Source: Flavobacterium sp. ZT3R18 (GTDB lineage Bacteria > Bacteroidota > Bacteroidia > Flavobacteriales > Flavobacteriaceae). Taken from it: a stretch of DNA of 64,000 bases. The position numbers and the translations under genes are program-made. The notes beneath the pieces are model-generated. The model ran no database searches and had not been told where the DNA came from. It saw only the letters and a program-made list of their open reading frames with translations. Below are positions 27,333-35,129 of this stretch, piece after piece. Location of the stretch: assembly GCF_007097385.1 (NCBI RefSeq), contig NZ_VJZS01000008.1:1-64000 (forward strand), read 5' to 3'. Positions within the stretch are counted from its first letter, which is position 1; every line of letters begins with the position of its first letter.

Positions 27333-27923
27333 ATGAACTTTATGTACATCGAGAAAATAATAGAAACTATAAGTACTAGCTACGCCACATTAACAGAGGA
27401 ATGTAAAGATGATTTGAAAAAAGCTTCAAAAATATTGACACTTGACAAAGAAGCAAAAATTGTAAAAGAAGGACAATTTGCAGATAAACTATATTTTGTA
27501 GTTCGTGGAGGTGCAAGAGCCTATTATTTAAAAAATGGTAAGGACATTACAGATTGGTTTGCATTTGAGGGTGAGTTTGTAAGTGCTATTGACAGCTTTT
27601 TCCAAGATAGCCCAACAATGTACACTATCGAGTTGCTTGAACCAACTACTTTATTGCAAATTTCGAGAGAAACCGTATTTGCATTGACCAATAAACATCA
27701 TTGTTTTGAGAAATTAGGAAGAATTGCAGTAACCAAAACAATGCTTGAACTTCAAGAAAGGGTTGTTTCGATACAATTTGAGAGTGCTTTACAGAAATAT
27801 ACAAATCTAATAAATGCTCGACCCGATATTATCCAGCGTGTGCAATTAACACATATTGCCTCCTACATAGGTGTTACGCTTGAAACTTTGAGCCGAATTC
27901 GTAACCCGAAATATCGAATTTGA
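27333..27923 (+). CDS. Crp/Fnr-family transcription regulator
   Basis: This is a 196-residue protein with a cyclic-nucleotide-binding beta-roll at about residues 20-120 (KIVKEGQFADKLYFVVRGGARAYY, then FFQDSPTMYTIELLEPTTLLQISRE). A C-terminal helix-turn-helix lies at about 165-190 (QLTHIASYIGVTLETLSRIR). It lacks Cys clusters of the Fnr type, so oxygen sensing by an iron-sulfur cluster is unlikely. Proteins of this size in Bacteroidota are often single-ligand sensors next to the genes they control. Two close Met codons exist; 27333 or 27342 could be the start. Four or five small genes follow on the same strand after a 55-nt gap and are its likely targets. Confidence 0.85.
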   Translation: MNFMYIEKIIETISTSYATLTEECKDDLKKASKILTLDKEAKIVKEGQFADKLYFVVRGGARAYYLKNGKDITDWFAFEGEFVSAIDSFFQDSPTMYTIELLEPTTLLQISRETVFALTNKHHCFEKLGRIAVTKTMLELQERVVSIQFESALQKYTNLINARPDIIQRVQLTHIASYIGVTLETLSRIRNPKYRI

Positions 27924-27978
27924 TTTAAATCAAATGGATTTTGAAAACGTTAATTGAACTTTGTAGAAATCAAAAGAG

Positions 27979-28590
27979 ATGAAACGAATTCATTATATGT
28001 CAGGACTAACGATTACAATTTTTATCGGACTGCATCTATTGAACCATTTTTATAGTATTTGGGGTGCAGTCAAGCATATAGAAATGATGCATGTTTTACG
28101 TCTTTTTTATCGGAACCTAATCGTAGAGACTGTTTTGTTGATTTCGGTACTCGTTCAGATTGTTTCGGGATTTGTACTTTTTAGAACAAATCGAAAAATA
28201 GCAACATCCAACTTTGAAAAACTGCATATTTGGACGGGGCTTTATTTAGCTATTTTCCTAGTTATTCATTTGATTGCCGTTTTTGTCGGACGCTTTTTTT
28301 TACAGCTCGATACCAATTTCTATTTTGGAGTGGCAGGACTGAATGTTTTTCCTTTTAATTTGTTTTTTATTCCCTATTATGGACTTGCGATTGTTTCTTT
28401 CTTTGGACACATTGCTTCAGTTCATAACAAAAAAATGAAAAGAAATATTTCAAATTTAACACCAAAACAACAAGCAAAAATAATTCTTATTTTAGGATTT
28501 ATTTTGACAGTCTCAATATTTTATGGATTAACAAACCATTTTAACGGAGTAACAATACCCAAAGAGTATAGCATACTTGTGGGGAAATAA
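27979..28590 (+). CDS. Multi-pass membrane protein, cytochrome b-like
   Basis: This is a 203-residue inner-membrane protein with about five hydrophobic helices (near residues 7-27, 45-70, 85-105, 120-150, 165-185). Histidines placed within or next to helices (GLHLLNHF, KLHIWTGLYLAIFLVIHLIAVF, FFGHIASVH) resemble haem-ligating helices of succinate-dehydrogenase or ferric-reductase type membrane anchors. That assignment is tentative because no full motif is present. It lies between the Crp-type gene and another small membrane protein gene 8 nt away, probably in one operon. Confidence 0.55.
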   Translation: MKRIHYMSGLTITIFIGLHLLNHFYSIWGAVKHIEMMHVLRLFYRNLIVETVLLISVLVQIVSGFVLFRTNRKIATSNFEKLHIWTGLYLAIFLVIHLIAVFVGRFFLQLDTNFYFGVAGLNVFPFNLFFIPYYGLAIVSFFGHIASVHNKKMKRNISNLTPKQQAKIILILGFILTVSIFYGLTNHFNGVTIPKEYSILVGK

Positions 28591-28598
28591 ATGAAAAA

Positions 28599-28976
28599 AT
28601 GATTGATAAAAAAAATATTTATTGGCTAATTGCAGGAATAATCAATTTGTTTACGGCAGTTCTTCATACCATTGGCGGACAAATTAGCTTAGTGAATCCA
28701 CTATTAGGAAGCAATCTTATAATCCAAGCAAAAGCAGAGTGGATGGGTGCTTGGCATATGGTAACAATTATTTTATTCGCAACCTCCTACTTGTTGATTA
28801 AAAACGGATTGGGTAAAAAGGAGAATGAACAAACTGAATTTGTAAAATATATTGGATATTTATACATCCTATTCTCTGTGCCTTCTATCGTTACAAGTGT
28901 AATGTATAATCTTTTGGCTCCACAATGGATTATACTTTTGCCAATTGGTTTACTGGCTTATTTAGGAAAAAAATAG
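28599..28976 (+). CDS. Small four-helix membrane protein
   Basis: This is a 125-residue hydrophobic protein with about four membrane helices (residues 8-28, 48-66, 84-103, 108-122). The first helix carries a conserved-looking His (TAVLHTIGG) and the second a GAWHM turn. I recognise it only as one of the small uncharacterised membrane proteins common in Bacteroidota. It lies 8 nt after the preceding membrane protein gene and 4 nt before the next, so the three are very likely co-transcribed. Confidence 0.55.
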   Translation: MIDKKNIYWLIAGIINLFTAVLHTIGGQISLVNPLLGSNLIIQAKAEWMGAWHMVTIILFATSYLLIKNGLGKKENEQTEFVKYIGYLYILFSVPSIVTSVMYNLLAPQWIILLPIGLLAYLGKK

Positions 28977-28980
28977 AATT

Positions 28981-29457
28981 ATGCTAAAACTCGGCGGATA
29001 TATCAATATTCTAATTGCAATTGGACACATTGTCGGATTAATTTGGGCTAACCAAATGTTTGAAATAACAGGAATTGGAAATGAAATGGCAACACTTGCT
29101 CTAAAGCATAGTGTTTTGCCTTATTTGTCGACCATTTTTGTCGCAATTGTGTTTTTTGTTTTTGGTCTTTATGGACTTTCGGCAGACCATAAATTTAGAA
29201 AATTACCATTCCTAAAAACAGTCCTATTTTTAATTGCTGGACTATATTTGTTGCGAGGACTTGGAGAATTAATAGCAGATCAAATACAAGGAACGAACAC
29301 AATGGCGGAAACAATGTATTCATTATTTGCTTTAGCAATCGGACTTTTATTTCTAATTGGCGGGTTGGAAAAAAGGAAAATCAAAAACAATAATTACAAT
29401 GAAAGTAATCAACCTACATACCAGAACAATTCATCAACAAAAAGTAAAAGTGGCTGA
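28981..29457 (+). CDS. Small four-helix membrane protein with charged tail
   Basis: This is a 158-residue protein with four hydrophobic helices (about 5-25, 45-68, 75-95, 110-128) and a His in the first (AIGHIVGL). An Asn/Ser/Lys-rich tail of about 30 residues follows. The tail overlaps the start of the next gene by 59 nt, which suggests either that the tail is dispensable or that an earlier stop was lost. The function is unknown; it forms a set with the two membrane genes before it. Confidence 0.55.
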   Translation: MLKLGGYINILIAIGHIVGLIWANQMFEITGIGNEMATLALKHSVLPYLSTIFVAIVFFVFGLYGLSADHKFRKLPFLKTVLFLIAGLYLLRGLGELIADQIQGTNTMAETMYSLFALAIGLLFLIGGLEKRKIKNNNYNESNQPTYQNNSSTKSKSG

Positions 29458-29887
29458 ATTATTTAGAACCTTATCTTCTAAAAACGATAGGATGTTGGCA
29501 ACAGACAAATGGTCGCCTATGCTATTAGACAATGGATTAAATGAAGGTTCAAAAGGGGGACACGGACCTATAAAATATACAGTTCAAGATTATAATCCTG
29601 ATAATTATATTCAATTTCAATTTACAGAACCAAAAGGATTTAATGGGTTTCATCAATTTGAAATTACAGAATTAGGTACTGATGTAACGGAGATCAAACA
29701 TAGTATTGTTATGAATACAACAGGTTTAGCAACATTAAAATGGACACTTGTCATTCGTTGGTTACACGATGCTTATATTGAAGATGCATTTGATAAAGTG
29801 GAGAACCATTTTGCAAATGACAAGAAAAATAGTAAATGGACAATGTGGGTCAAGTTTTTAAGAAGAATTTTGAAACCGAAAAAGTAA
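29399..29887 (+). CDS. SRPBCC-like protein
   Basis: This is a 162-residue soluble protein. ATG 29399 is preferred over 29357 because it opens the family-like strand MKVINLHTRTIHQQKVKVAELFRTL. The pattern of a helix after the first strand, central strands (YIQFQFTEPKGFNGFHQFEITELG, VTEIKHSIVMN) and a long C-terminal helix ending in basic residues fits the START/SRPBCC hydrophobic-ligand fold. The ligand is unknown. It overlaps the preceding membrane protein gene by 59 nt and ends 7 nt before the SGNH hydrolase gene. Confidence 0.6.
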   Translation: MKVINLHTRTIHQQKVKVAELFRTLSSKNDRMLATDKWSPMLLDNGLNEGSKGGHGPIKYTVQDYNPDNYIQFQFTEPKGFNGFHQFEITELGTDVTEIKHSIVMNTTGLATLKWTLVIRWLHDAYIEDAFDKVENHFANDKKNSKWTMWVKFLRRILKPKK

Positions 29888-29894
29888 TAAATTC

Positions 29895-30602
29895 ATGAAG
29901 ATTCTATTCATAGGCGACAGCATAACCAGAGGGGAATTAGGGGTTAGTTTTGTAGAATTGATTGCTAAAAGTCAACCGTCATTGCAAATAACAATTCTTG
30001 GCGAAAATGGAGAAACACTAAATGTTATTTGCAATCGACTTTTTAACCATTTAAAGTTTGAACAAGACTATGATTGTATTATTTTTCAAAGTGGTTACAA
30101 TGATATTCTTCTTCCGTCTTTTTTAGAAAAAGGAAAATTGTTTAAATGGGCATACCAACAACAAATAAAAAATGGACTTATTCCATTACCAAATCCTTGT
30201 GAATTTTTGGTTTTTTTGAAAAAAAATATCAGAAGTATAAAGCAGTTGTTTAAAGGGAGAATAGTTCTATTAACAATTGGCTGTGTTGGCGAAAATTTAA
30301 ACAGTGAACTAAATTCATTGAGAAATAGAATCAATGAAGCGATCAGAAAAGTAGCTTTAGACGAGGAGATTATTTTAGCTGACATTCAAAAGGAATTTGA
30401 TGATGTCTTGGCAAAAGAAGTTCAATCCAATTATTGTTTAGGTAATTTTTGGGCAGTTACCTTGTGGGATAAGTTTAAAAAAGATTTTAAAAAATTAAGT
30501 GGAAGAAGAGGACTGTTTCTGACAATAGATGGAGTTCATCTTAATAATGCAGGAGCTGCAATTTTTACCGATTGTATCTTGAATGAGTTGGACATACAAT
30601 AA
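29895..30602 (+). CDS. SGNH/GDSL-type hydrolase
   Basis: This is a 235-residue cytoplasmic protein. Block I is at the extreme N-terminus (ILFIGDSITRGELG, Ser9 in GDS), block III resembles GxND (SGYNDILLP), and block V is DGVHLNNAG near residue 213 with the catalytic Asp and His. Such enzymes are esterases or lipases of small acyl groups. There is no signal peptide. It ends the small + strand operon and converges with the histidine kinase gene on the other strand across a 76-nt gap. Confidence 0.8.
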   Translation: MKILFIGDSITRGELGVSFVELIAKSQPSLQITILGENGETLNVICNRLFNHLKFEQDYDCIIFQSGYNDILLPSFLEKGKLFKWAYQQQIKNGLIPLPNPCEFLVFLKKNIRSIKQLFKGRIVLLTIGCVGENLNSELNSLRNRINEAIRKVALDEEIILADIQKEFDDVLAKEVQSNYCLGNFWAVTLWDKFKKDFKKLSGRRGLFLTIDGVHLNNAGAAIFTDCILNELDIQ

Positions 30603-30678
30603 GAATAAAGAAGCGTCCGAGCTTTGCTGCCATGCGATATTATGAATTGCCCTGTCTTGAAATAACGAGACAAAAAAA

Positions 30679-32013
30679 TCAACTATCAACCAAACAAATC
30701 ACAAAAGAGGTTTTTTCTTCCTCATTTCTATAGGCCAGATAACCGCTGTGTGCTTCGACAATGCTTTTGGACAACGTCAATCCAATTCCGGCGCCTTCTT
30801 TTCGGGTGGTAAAAAATGGCAGGAATATTTTGCTTTCTATTTCTTTTTCGATGCCGCTTCCATTATCGGTGATCATGATGAAAGTTCTCTTTTCTTTGAC
30901 TTCGGCCGAAATAATGATTTGTTTTTTTTGAGTTTCTTTCAAAGAATAAATGCAGTTTGTCAAAAGATTAATCAACACTTGCTCCATTTGTTGTGGGTCA
31001 ATATTTAGTTTGCGGTCGAAAGGGATCGTGTTTATAACTTCTATTTGTTCCTTTTTAAATAAGGGTGCCATGATTTGCAAACTATTTTCAATCCATTGCA
31101 ACAATTCTATTTTTTCTTTTTTGGGAGAAGGCAACATAGCCAGTTTGCGGTAACTTTCTACAAATTGCTGCAAATGGTCGCTTCGTCTCAACATCGTGGC
31201 AACACTGCTTTTCATATCGTCTAGATCTTCTGCCGAAATGGTTTCTTGTTGAACCAAATCCTGTAGATTCTGGGAAAGTGATCGAATGGGAGTAATCGAA
31301 TTTAAAAGTTCATGAGAAATCACTTTCATCAAATTGACCCAAGCTTCTTTCTCTTTTTTCTCGATTACATTTTGAATGGATTCCAATAAAACGATGCAAT
31401 AATCCCGATTGTAAATTTCGCTTCTCGAAGTTTGCATTACAAATGTTTGAGTGTCTTGCTGATTCACACGTATCTCTAATGACGTTTTGATTTCCTGAAA
31501 ACTCTGTTCTTCGATGATTTCACATAAGGAAGGCAAATGACTTTTTAGATAGTTCCATTTGGTAACTTTTGGCACATCAAAATGTTTGGAGAAATAATCA
31601 TTCATCAAAAAAATATTCCAATCATTTCCTTCTTTTTGCAGAATAATAATGCCTGTTTCAATGTTATTTAAAATAGAACGGTAAATAATATCCTTTGAAA
31701 CCTGCTCGTTTTCTTTGTTTTTCAACGTTTCATACAACTTGAATAAGTTGGAATAATTTTGATACGATTTATGCTTGGAAAAATCCGATGTGAAATCATT
31801 TTGCAAAATGGAAGTTATTGTTCTGTCGTAAAGCAAAAAGGCATTTTTGACGTAAAAATACATTTCAACAACGAGTAGAAAAATAATTAGGAGACCAAAT
31901 ATAGCTGTAAAAACCAATCCCTTTTGAAAAAGGAAGATTGAAATTCCGGAGCCGGAAAGGATGATAATCAATCGGATAAAAAGGAGTTGGTAGATTTTCA
32001 AGGATTTAAACAT
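30679..32013 (-). CDS. Membrane sensor histidine kinase
   Basis: This is a 444-residue kinase with two N-terminal membrane helices (about 10-30 and 34-56) separated by almost no periplasmic loop, so it probably senses a membrane or cytoplasmic signal. A PAS-like region (about 105-215) precedes the H-box, with His234 in VISHELLNSITP. The ATPase has LINLLTNCIYSL (N-box), DNGSGI, FFTTR and GAGIGLTLSKS. This arrangement (short transmembrane hairpin, PAS, NtrB-like kinase) is typical of partners of sigma-54 regulators, and such a regulator is encoded 75 nt upstream on the same strand. Confidence 0.9.
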   Translation of the reverse strand: MFKSLKIYQLLFIRLIIILSGSGISIFLFQKGLVFTAIFGLLIIFLLVVEMYFYVKNAFLLYDRTITSILQNDFTSDFSKHKSYQNYSNLFKLYETLKNKENEQVSKDIIYRSILNNIETGIIILQKEGNDWNIFLMNDYFSKHFDVPKVTKWNYLKSHLPSLCEIIEEQSFQEIKTSLEIRVNQQDTQTFVMQTSRSEIYNRDYCIVLLESIQNVIEKKEKEAWVNLMKVISHELLNSITPIRSLSQNLQDLVQQETISAEDLDDMKSSVATMLRRSDHLQQFVESYRKLAMLPSPKKEKIELLQWIENSLQIMAPLFKKEQIEVINTIPFDRKLNIDPQQMEQVLINLLTNCIYSLKETQKKQIIISAEVKEKRTFIMITDNGSGIEKEIESKIFLPFFTTRKEGAGIGLTLSKSIVEAHSGYLAYRNEEEKTSFVICLVDS

Positions 32014-32020
32014 AAAAATT

Positions 32021-32066
32021 ATTTAAGATTTTTGATTAACGATTTTTGATTTCAGAAGTATAAAAC
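32021..32066 (+). repeat. 46-nt direct repeat, copy A
   Basis: The 46 nt at 32021-32066 match 33509-33554 at 43 positions (both begin ATTTAAGATTTTTGATTAAC). The two copies flank the response regulator gene in the same orientation. Copy A lies in the kinase/regulator gap. Such TTGATTAACGATTTTTGATT elements resemble dispersed flavobacterial repeats. Confidence 0.6.
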
Positions 32067-32088
32067 ACATGAAATCAGTTCAAAGTTA

Positions 32089-33438
32089 TTAATTGGCATT
32101 GATGTTATATTTCTCTAAACGACGGTATAATGAAGCTCTTGACAAACCCAATTCCTCAGCGGTTTTGCTGATATTGTTGTTGTTCTTGAATAGGATTTTT
32201 TCGATGGCTGTTTTTTCGACGGCCGACAGCTGAATGTCGTTTTGGTTTTCTTCGTAAGTGGTTATTTGTTCCAAATCCAAATCCGAAACGGTAATGTGAT
32301 TGTTCTCACAAAGAATCACGGCACGTTCTATTCGGTTTTCCATTTCTCGGATGTTACCGTTCCAAGCGTGTTTTCCGATTTGTTCCAATGCTTTTTCGTT
32401 AAATGTGATTTCGTCTCGTCCGTATTTCGTCATCATTTTTTGCAAAAGATAATGTGCTAATGGGATTTTGTCATCGTTTCGTTCCCGCAATGGAGGCAAG
32501 ACGATTTCCATGGTGTTGATGCGATAATACAAATCTTCCCGGAAGTTTTTATCGGTAACTTCCTGTTTCAAATTCAAATTGGTGGCTGTAATTATGCGAA
32601 CATTCAATGGTCTCGCTTTCGATTCCCCCAATCGGGTTACTGTTTTGGTTTGGATAACCTGCAAGAGTTTTGACTGTAGATGCAATGGCACATTTCCAAT
32701 TTCATCCAAAAAAATAGTTCCGTTTTGAGCCATTTCAAAACGTCCGGGAGTATCGACTTTGGCATCTGTAAAAGCTCCTTGGACATATCCAAACAATTCA
32801 CTTTCGAAAATATTAGAATTCAGCGAACCCAAATCGAGATGAATAAAAGGACTGTTTTTTCGCTCCGACTGACGATGAATATGATGTGATAAAATAAATT
32901 TACCGGTTCCGTTCTCGCCCAGGATTAAAACATTGGCATCCGTTTTGGCTACTTTATCAGCTAGTGAATACGCCTTTTTTATAACATCTGAATTACCCAC
33001 GAAAAAATCGTCTACACTTTCAATCGTATTTGGTTTCTTCTGTTCTTTCCGACTTTTATCGACAGCTTGCTTTACAACGCTAAGCAATTTTTCGTTTTCC
33101 CAGGGTTTTAAAATATAATCAAAAGCCCCCGCTTTTAGACCCTCCACAGCCGTTTCTACCTTGCCAAAAGCGGTCATCAAAATAACAACAGTCTTTGGCG
33201 AAAGCGTTTTTATTTCTTTTAATAAATACAAACCTTCTCTTCCGTCCTCAAAACCTATTCTGTAATTCATATCGAGCAAAACCACATCTATGGTGTTTTT
33301 CGCCAATAATTCAACTACATTTTTTGGATTATTGAGTGTAAAAATGTTTTCAAAATGCTTTTTGAGGAGCATCTTGGACGCAAAAAGAATATCTTCTTGG
33401 TCGTCTATGACTAATATTGAGGCGTTGGTCTTTTTCAT
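32089..33438 (-). CDS. Sigma-54-dependent response regulator, NtrC type
   Basis: This is a 449-residue regulator. The receiver domain (1-120) has Asp12/Asp13, phosphorylatable Asp56, Thr89 and Lys111. The AAA+ domain has Walker A GENGTGK (174-180), Walker B TIFLDEIGN (241-249) and an L1 loop reading GAFTDA (221-226) in place of the canonical GAFTGA. The C-terminus is a Fis-type helix-turn-helix (ISKTAEELGLSRASLYRRLEKY). It should receive phosphate from the kinase encoded downstream and activate RNA polymerase with sigma-54. The divergent exporter operon carries a matching promoter and upstream dyads, so it is the probable target. Confidence 0.9.
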   Translation of the reverse strand: MKKTNASILVIDDQEDILFASKMLLKKHFENIFTLNNPKNVVELLAKNTIDVVLLDMNYRIGFEDGREGLYLLKEIKTLSPKTVVILMTAFGKVETAVEGLKAGAFDYILKPWENEKLLSVVKQAVDKSRKEQKKPNTIESVDDFFVGNSDVIKKAYSLADKVAKTDANVLILGENGTGKFILSHHIHRQSERKNSPFIHLDLGSLNSNIFESELFGYVQGAFTDAKVDTPGRFEMAQNGTIFLDEIGNVPLHLQSKLLQVIQTKTVTRLGESKARPLNVRIITATNLNLKQEVTDKNFREDLYYRINTMEIVLPPLRERNDDKIPLAHYLLQKMMTKYGRDEITFNEKALEQIGKHAWNGNIREMENRIERAVILCENNHITVSDLDLEQITTYEENQNDIQLSAVEKTAIEKILFKNNNNISKTAEELGLSRASLYRRLEKYNINAN

Positions 33439-33464
33439 TCGAGGCTTTTTTTGTGTTTAAAGGA

Positions 33465-33481
33465 GTCGGTAGCTATCGGAC
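33465..33481 (+). repeat. Short palindrome GTCGGTAGCTATCGGAC
   Basis: A near-perfect 17-nt dyad centred on AGCT lies 27 nt upstream of the response regulator start. It belongs to the same TATCGGGA/TAGCTATCGG palindrome type as the element at 55606-55623, so it is more likely a dispersed repeat than an operator. Confidence 0.4.
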
Positions 33482-33508
33482 AAGATAATTGAGTTAGTAT
33501 TTTTTTTT

Positions 33509-33616
33509 ATTTAAGATTTTTGATTAACGATTTTTGATTGCAGAAGTACTAAACCTCTTTAATGAACTGTTTTTTTAATGCTCAATACGAAATCTGAAAT
33601 CAGCAATCGTTAATCA
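33509..33616 (+). repeat. 46-nt direct repeat copy B with inverted partner
   Basis: Copy B (33509-33554) matches 32021-32066. TGATTAACGATT at 33521-33532 is also matched in reverse complement by AATCGTTAATCA at 33605-33616, so the segment can form a 12-bp stem with a ~72-nt loop in the intergenic region between the divergent regulator and exporter genes. Confidence 0.55.
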
Positions 33617-33642
33617 GCAATCAAAAAATTCCTTGTCATCAC

Positions 33643-33679
33643 TGTTCGGTTTCGGACAAAAGGTGTTCGATAATGAACA
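33643..33679 (+). promoter_or_regulatory. Two tandem activator dyads (UAS)
   Basis: TGTTCG-GTTT-CGGACA (33643-33658) and TGTTCG-ATAA-TGAACA (33664-33679) are two 16-bp dyads sharing the half-site TGTTCG. The second extends to a perfect 8-bp inverted repeat AGGTGTTC/GAACACCT (33661-33682). Their starts are exactly 21 bp apart, two helical turns, and they lie about 60-100 bp before a sigma-54-like promoter, as expected for binding sites of the divergent NtrC-type regulator. Confidence 0.65.
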
Positions 33680-33740
33680 CCTTGAAAATTTCATTAAAAA
33701 TAAAATCTTAAAAATAAGGGTTTTACAATGTTTAAATTTT

Positions 33741-33756
33741 TGGCACGATTATCACA
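33741..33756 (+). promoter_or_regulatory. Sigma-54-like promoter of the exporter operon
   Basis: TGGCACG-ATTA-TCACA matches the -24/-12 consensus TGGCACG-N4-TTGCA fully in the -24 box and partly in the -12 box, with correct spacing. Transcription should start about 12 nt further, near 33767, just before ATG 33780. The presence of an NtrC-type regulator gene next door and two upstream dyads supports the call. Confidence 0.65.
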
Positions 33757-33779
33757 ATAGGTTAAACAAATCATCAATA

Positions 33780-35018
33780 ATGGACACCATAATCGTACGT
33801 AAAACTAACAAAAATAAGTATCTTTTAATCGCATTACCAATTATCTTACTCTTTGGGTATTTCGTTTTTACTTCGGCAACCAAGAAAAGAAGTCTTACCA
33901 TAAAGGCAACTGAAATTACTATTAAGGTAGTTGAAAATGATTTTTTCGAAGATTTCATGTCTTTTCAGGCAAAAGCGGTTCCTTTAAATTCAATGTTAAT
34001 TAATATCATTGAAGGAGGAGCCGTTCAGGAAATATTTGTAGAAAATGGAGATATGGTTATCAAAGGACAACCGCTGGCACGATTGTACAATCCTAATGCA
34101 GAACTGGCGTATATGCAACAGGAAACGGCCATCATTGAGCAAATTAATAATTTGAACAAAGCCAAACTCGACTTGAGAAATCAGGAATTGAATTTAGAAA
34201 AAGACTTGATTGCTATAGAACATGATTATTTGGATGCCAAAAATTTATACGATTTGAACAAGAAACTTTTTGAGCAAGAAATACTTTCTAAAAACGAATG
34301 GGAAAGGACGAATGAGAATTATCGTTTTCAAAAGGAACGCATGAACATCATCAAGCAAAGCGTCAAAAAGGAAAAACTGGCGAATCAAATTCAGATAGGT
34401 CAACTCAACCAATCGATTGCTATAATGGATAAAAGTCTGGACATATTAAGAGCCAACAAAAAGAATTTTTTAATAACCGCACCTATATCGGGAAGACTTT
34501 CTTCGTTTGAGCCGATACTGGGGAAAACCTATTCGCAAAATACGAGCATCGGTTTTATAGATGATAGGAAAGGCTATAAATTGGTAGCCGATGTGGATGA
34601 GTTTTATTTGGATAAAATTGCAGAGCGACAAAAAGGAACTGTAGATTTTGAGAACAAAGCCATTGGAGTTCAAATAACCAAAGTAATTCCAGAAATCAAA
34701 AGCGGAAGGTTTCAAGTAGAATTGGATTTTGTTTCGTCCGATAAACTAGATTTAAAACAAGGATTGAGTTTTGGCGTGAAATTAAATCTGTCTGAAAAAA
34801 CTAAGACCTTAGTGCTTTCAAAAGGTAGTTTTTATGAAGAAACCAATGGGAAATGGATTTTTGTTGTCAACGGAAATAAAGCCGAAAGAAGAGCAATTAA
34901 ACTGGGGAGAGAAAACCCATTATATTATGAAATACTTGGTGGATTGAAAGCAGACGAGAAGGTAATTACGTCGTCTTATAAAGATTATACTGGCGTAGAA
35001 ATATTGAATTTGGAATAA
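33780..35018 (+). CDS. Periplasmic adaptor (HlyD/MacA-type) of an efflux system
   Basis: This is a 412-residue membrane-fusion protein. ATG 33780 is chosen because the sigma-54-like promoter lies just upstream and because residues 12-30 then form the single N-terminal membrane anchor (KYLLIALPIILLFGYFVF); an open frame reaching 33633 is only intergenic DNA. A lipoyl/barrel-sandwich half motif (GGAVQEIFVENGDMVIKGQPLARLYNP) is followed by a coiled-coil hairpin (about 110-240) and the second half (ITAPISGRLSSFEPILGKTY). Beta-barrel and membrane-proximal domains follow. It should link the downstream ABC permeases to the TolC-like protein. Confidence 0.9.
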   Translation: MDTIIVRKTNKNKYLLIALPIILLFGYFVFTSATKKRSLTIKATEITIKVVENDFFEDFMSFQAKAVPLNSMLINIIEGGAVQEIFVENGDMVIKGQPLARLYNPNAELAYMQQETAIIEQINNLNKAKLDLRNQELNLEKDLIAIEHDYLDAKNLYDLNKKLFEQEILSKNEWERTNENYRFQKERMNIIKQSVKKEKLANQIQIGQLNQSIAIMDKSLDILRANKKNFLITAPISGRLSSFEPILGKTYSQNTSIGFIDDRKGYKLVADVDEFYLDKIAERQKGTVDFENKAIGVQITKVIPEIKSGRFQVELDFVSSDKLDLKQGLSFGVKLNLSEKTKTLVLSKGSFYEETNGKWIFVVNGNKAERRAIKLGRENPLYYEILGGLKADEKVITSSYKDYTGVEILNLE

Positions 35019-35090
35019 AGAGAAAAGAATAAAGAGCAAAGAGAAAAGAATAGAGAGCAAAGAATAAAGAATAAAGAGAAAAATAAATAA
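35017..35090 (+). repeat. Degenerate purine-rich tandem repeat
   Basis: About 74 nt built from 7-nt units AAGAATA, AAGAGCA and AAGAGAA, filling the gap between adaptor and ATPase genes. The strand is almost pure purine apart from occasional T and C. It interrupts an otherwise compact operon and may vary in length; it leaves the ATPase start at 35130 about 40 nt downstream. Confidence 0.55.
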
Positions 35091-35129
35091 TTTATATAAA
35101 AGAACATCAATCAAAAAACGAATAATATT

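Noticed and set aside
27085..27336. 83-codon + strand ORF before the Crp-type gene
   Set aside because: Residue usage is unlike the neighbours (many Cys, Trp, Ile runs), it overlaps the next start, and no domain is visible.
30654..30673. TGTCT...AGACA hairpin between convergent SGNH and kinase genes
   Set aside because: The stem is only 5 bp and no T-run follows on either strand in the right place; too weak to call a terminator.
33633..33779. N-terminal extension of the adaptor gene
   Set aside because: It would run through the activator dyads and the sigma-54-like promoter, and the membrane anchor fits a start at 33780.
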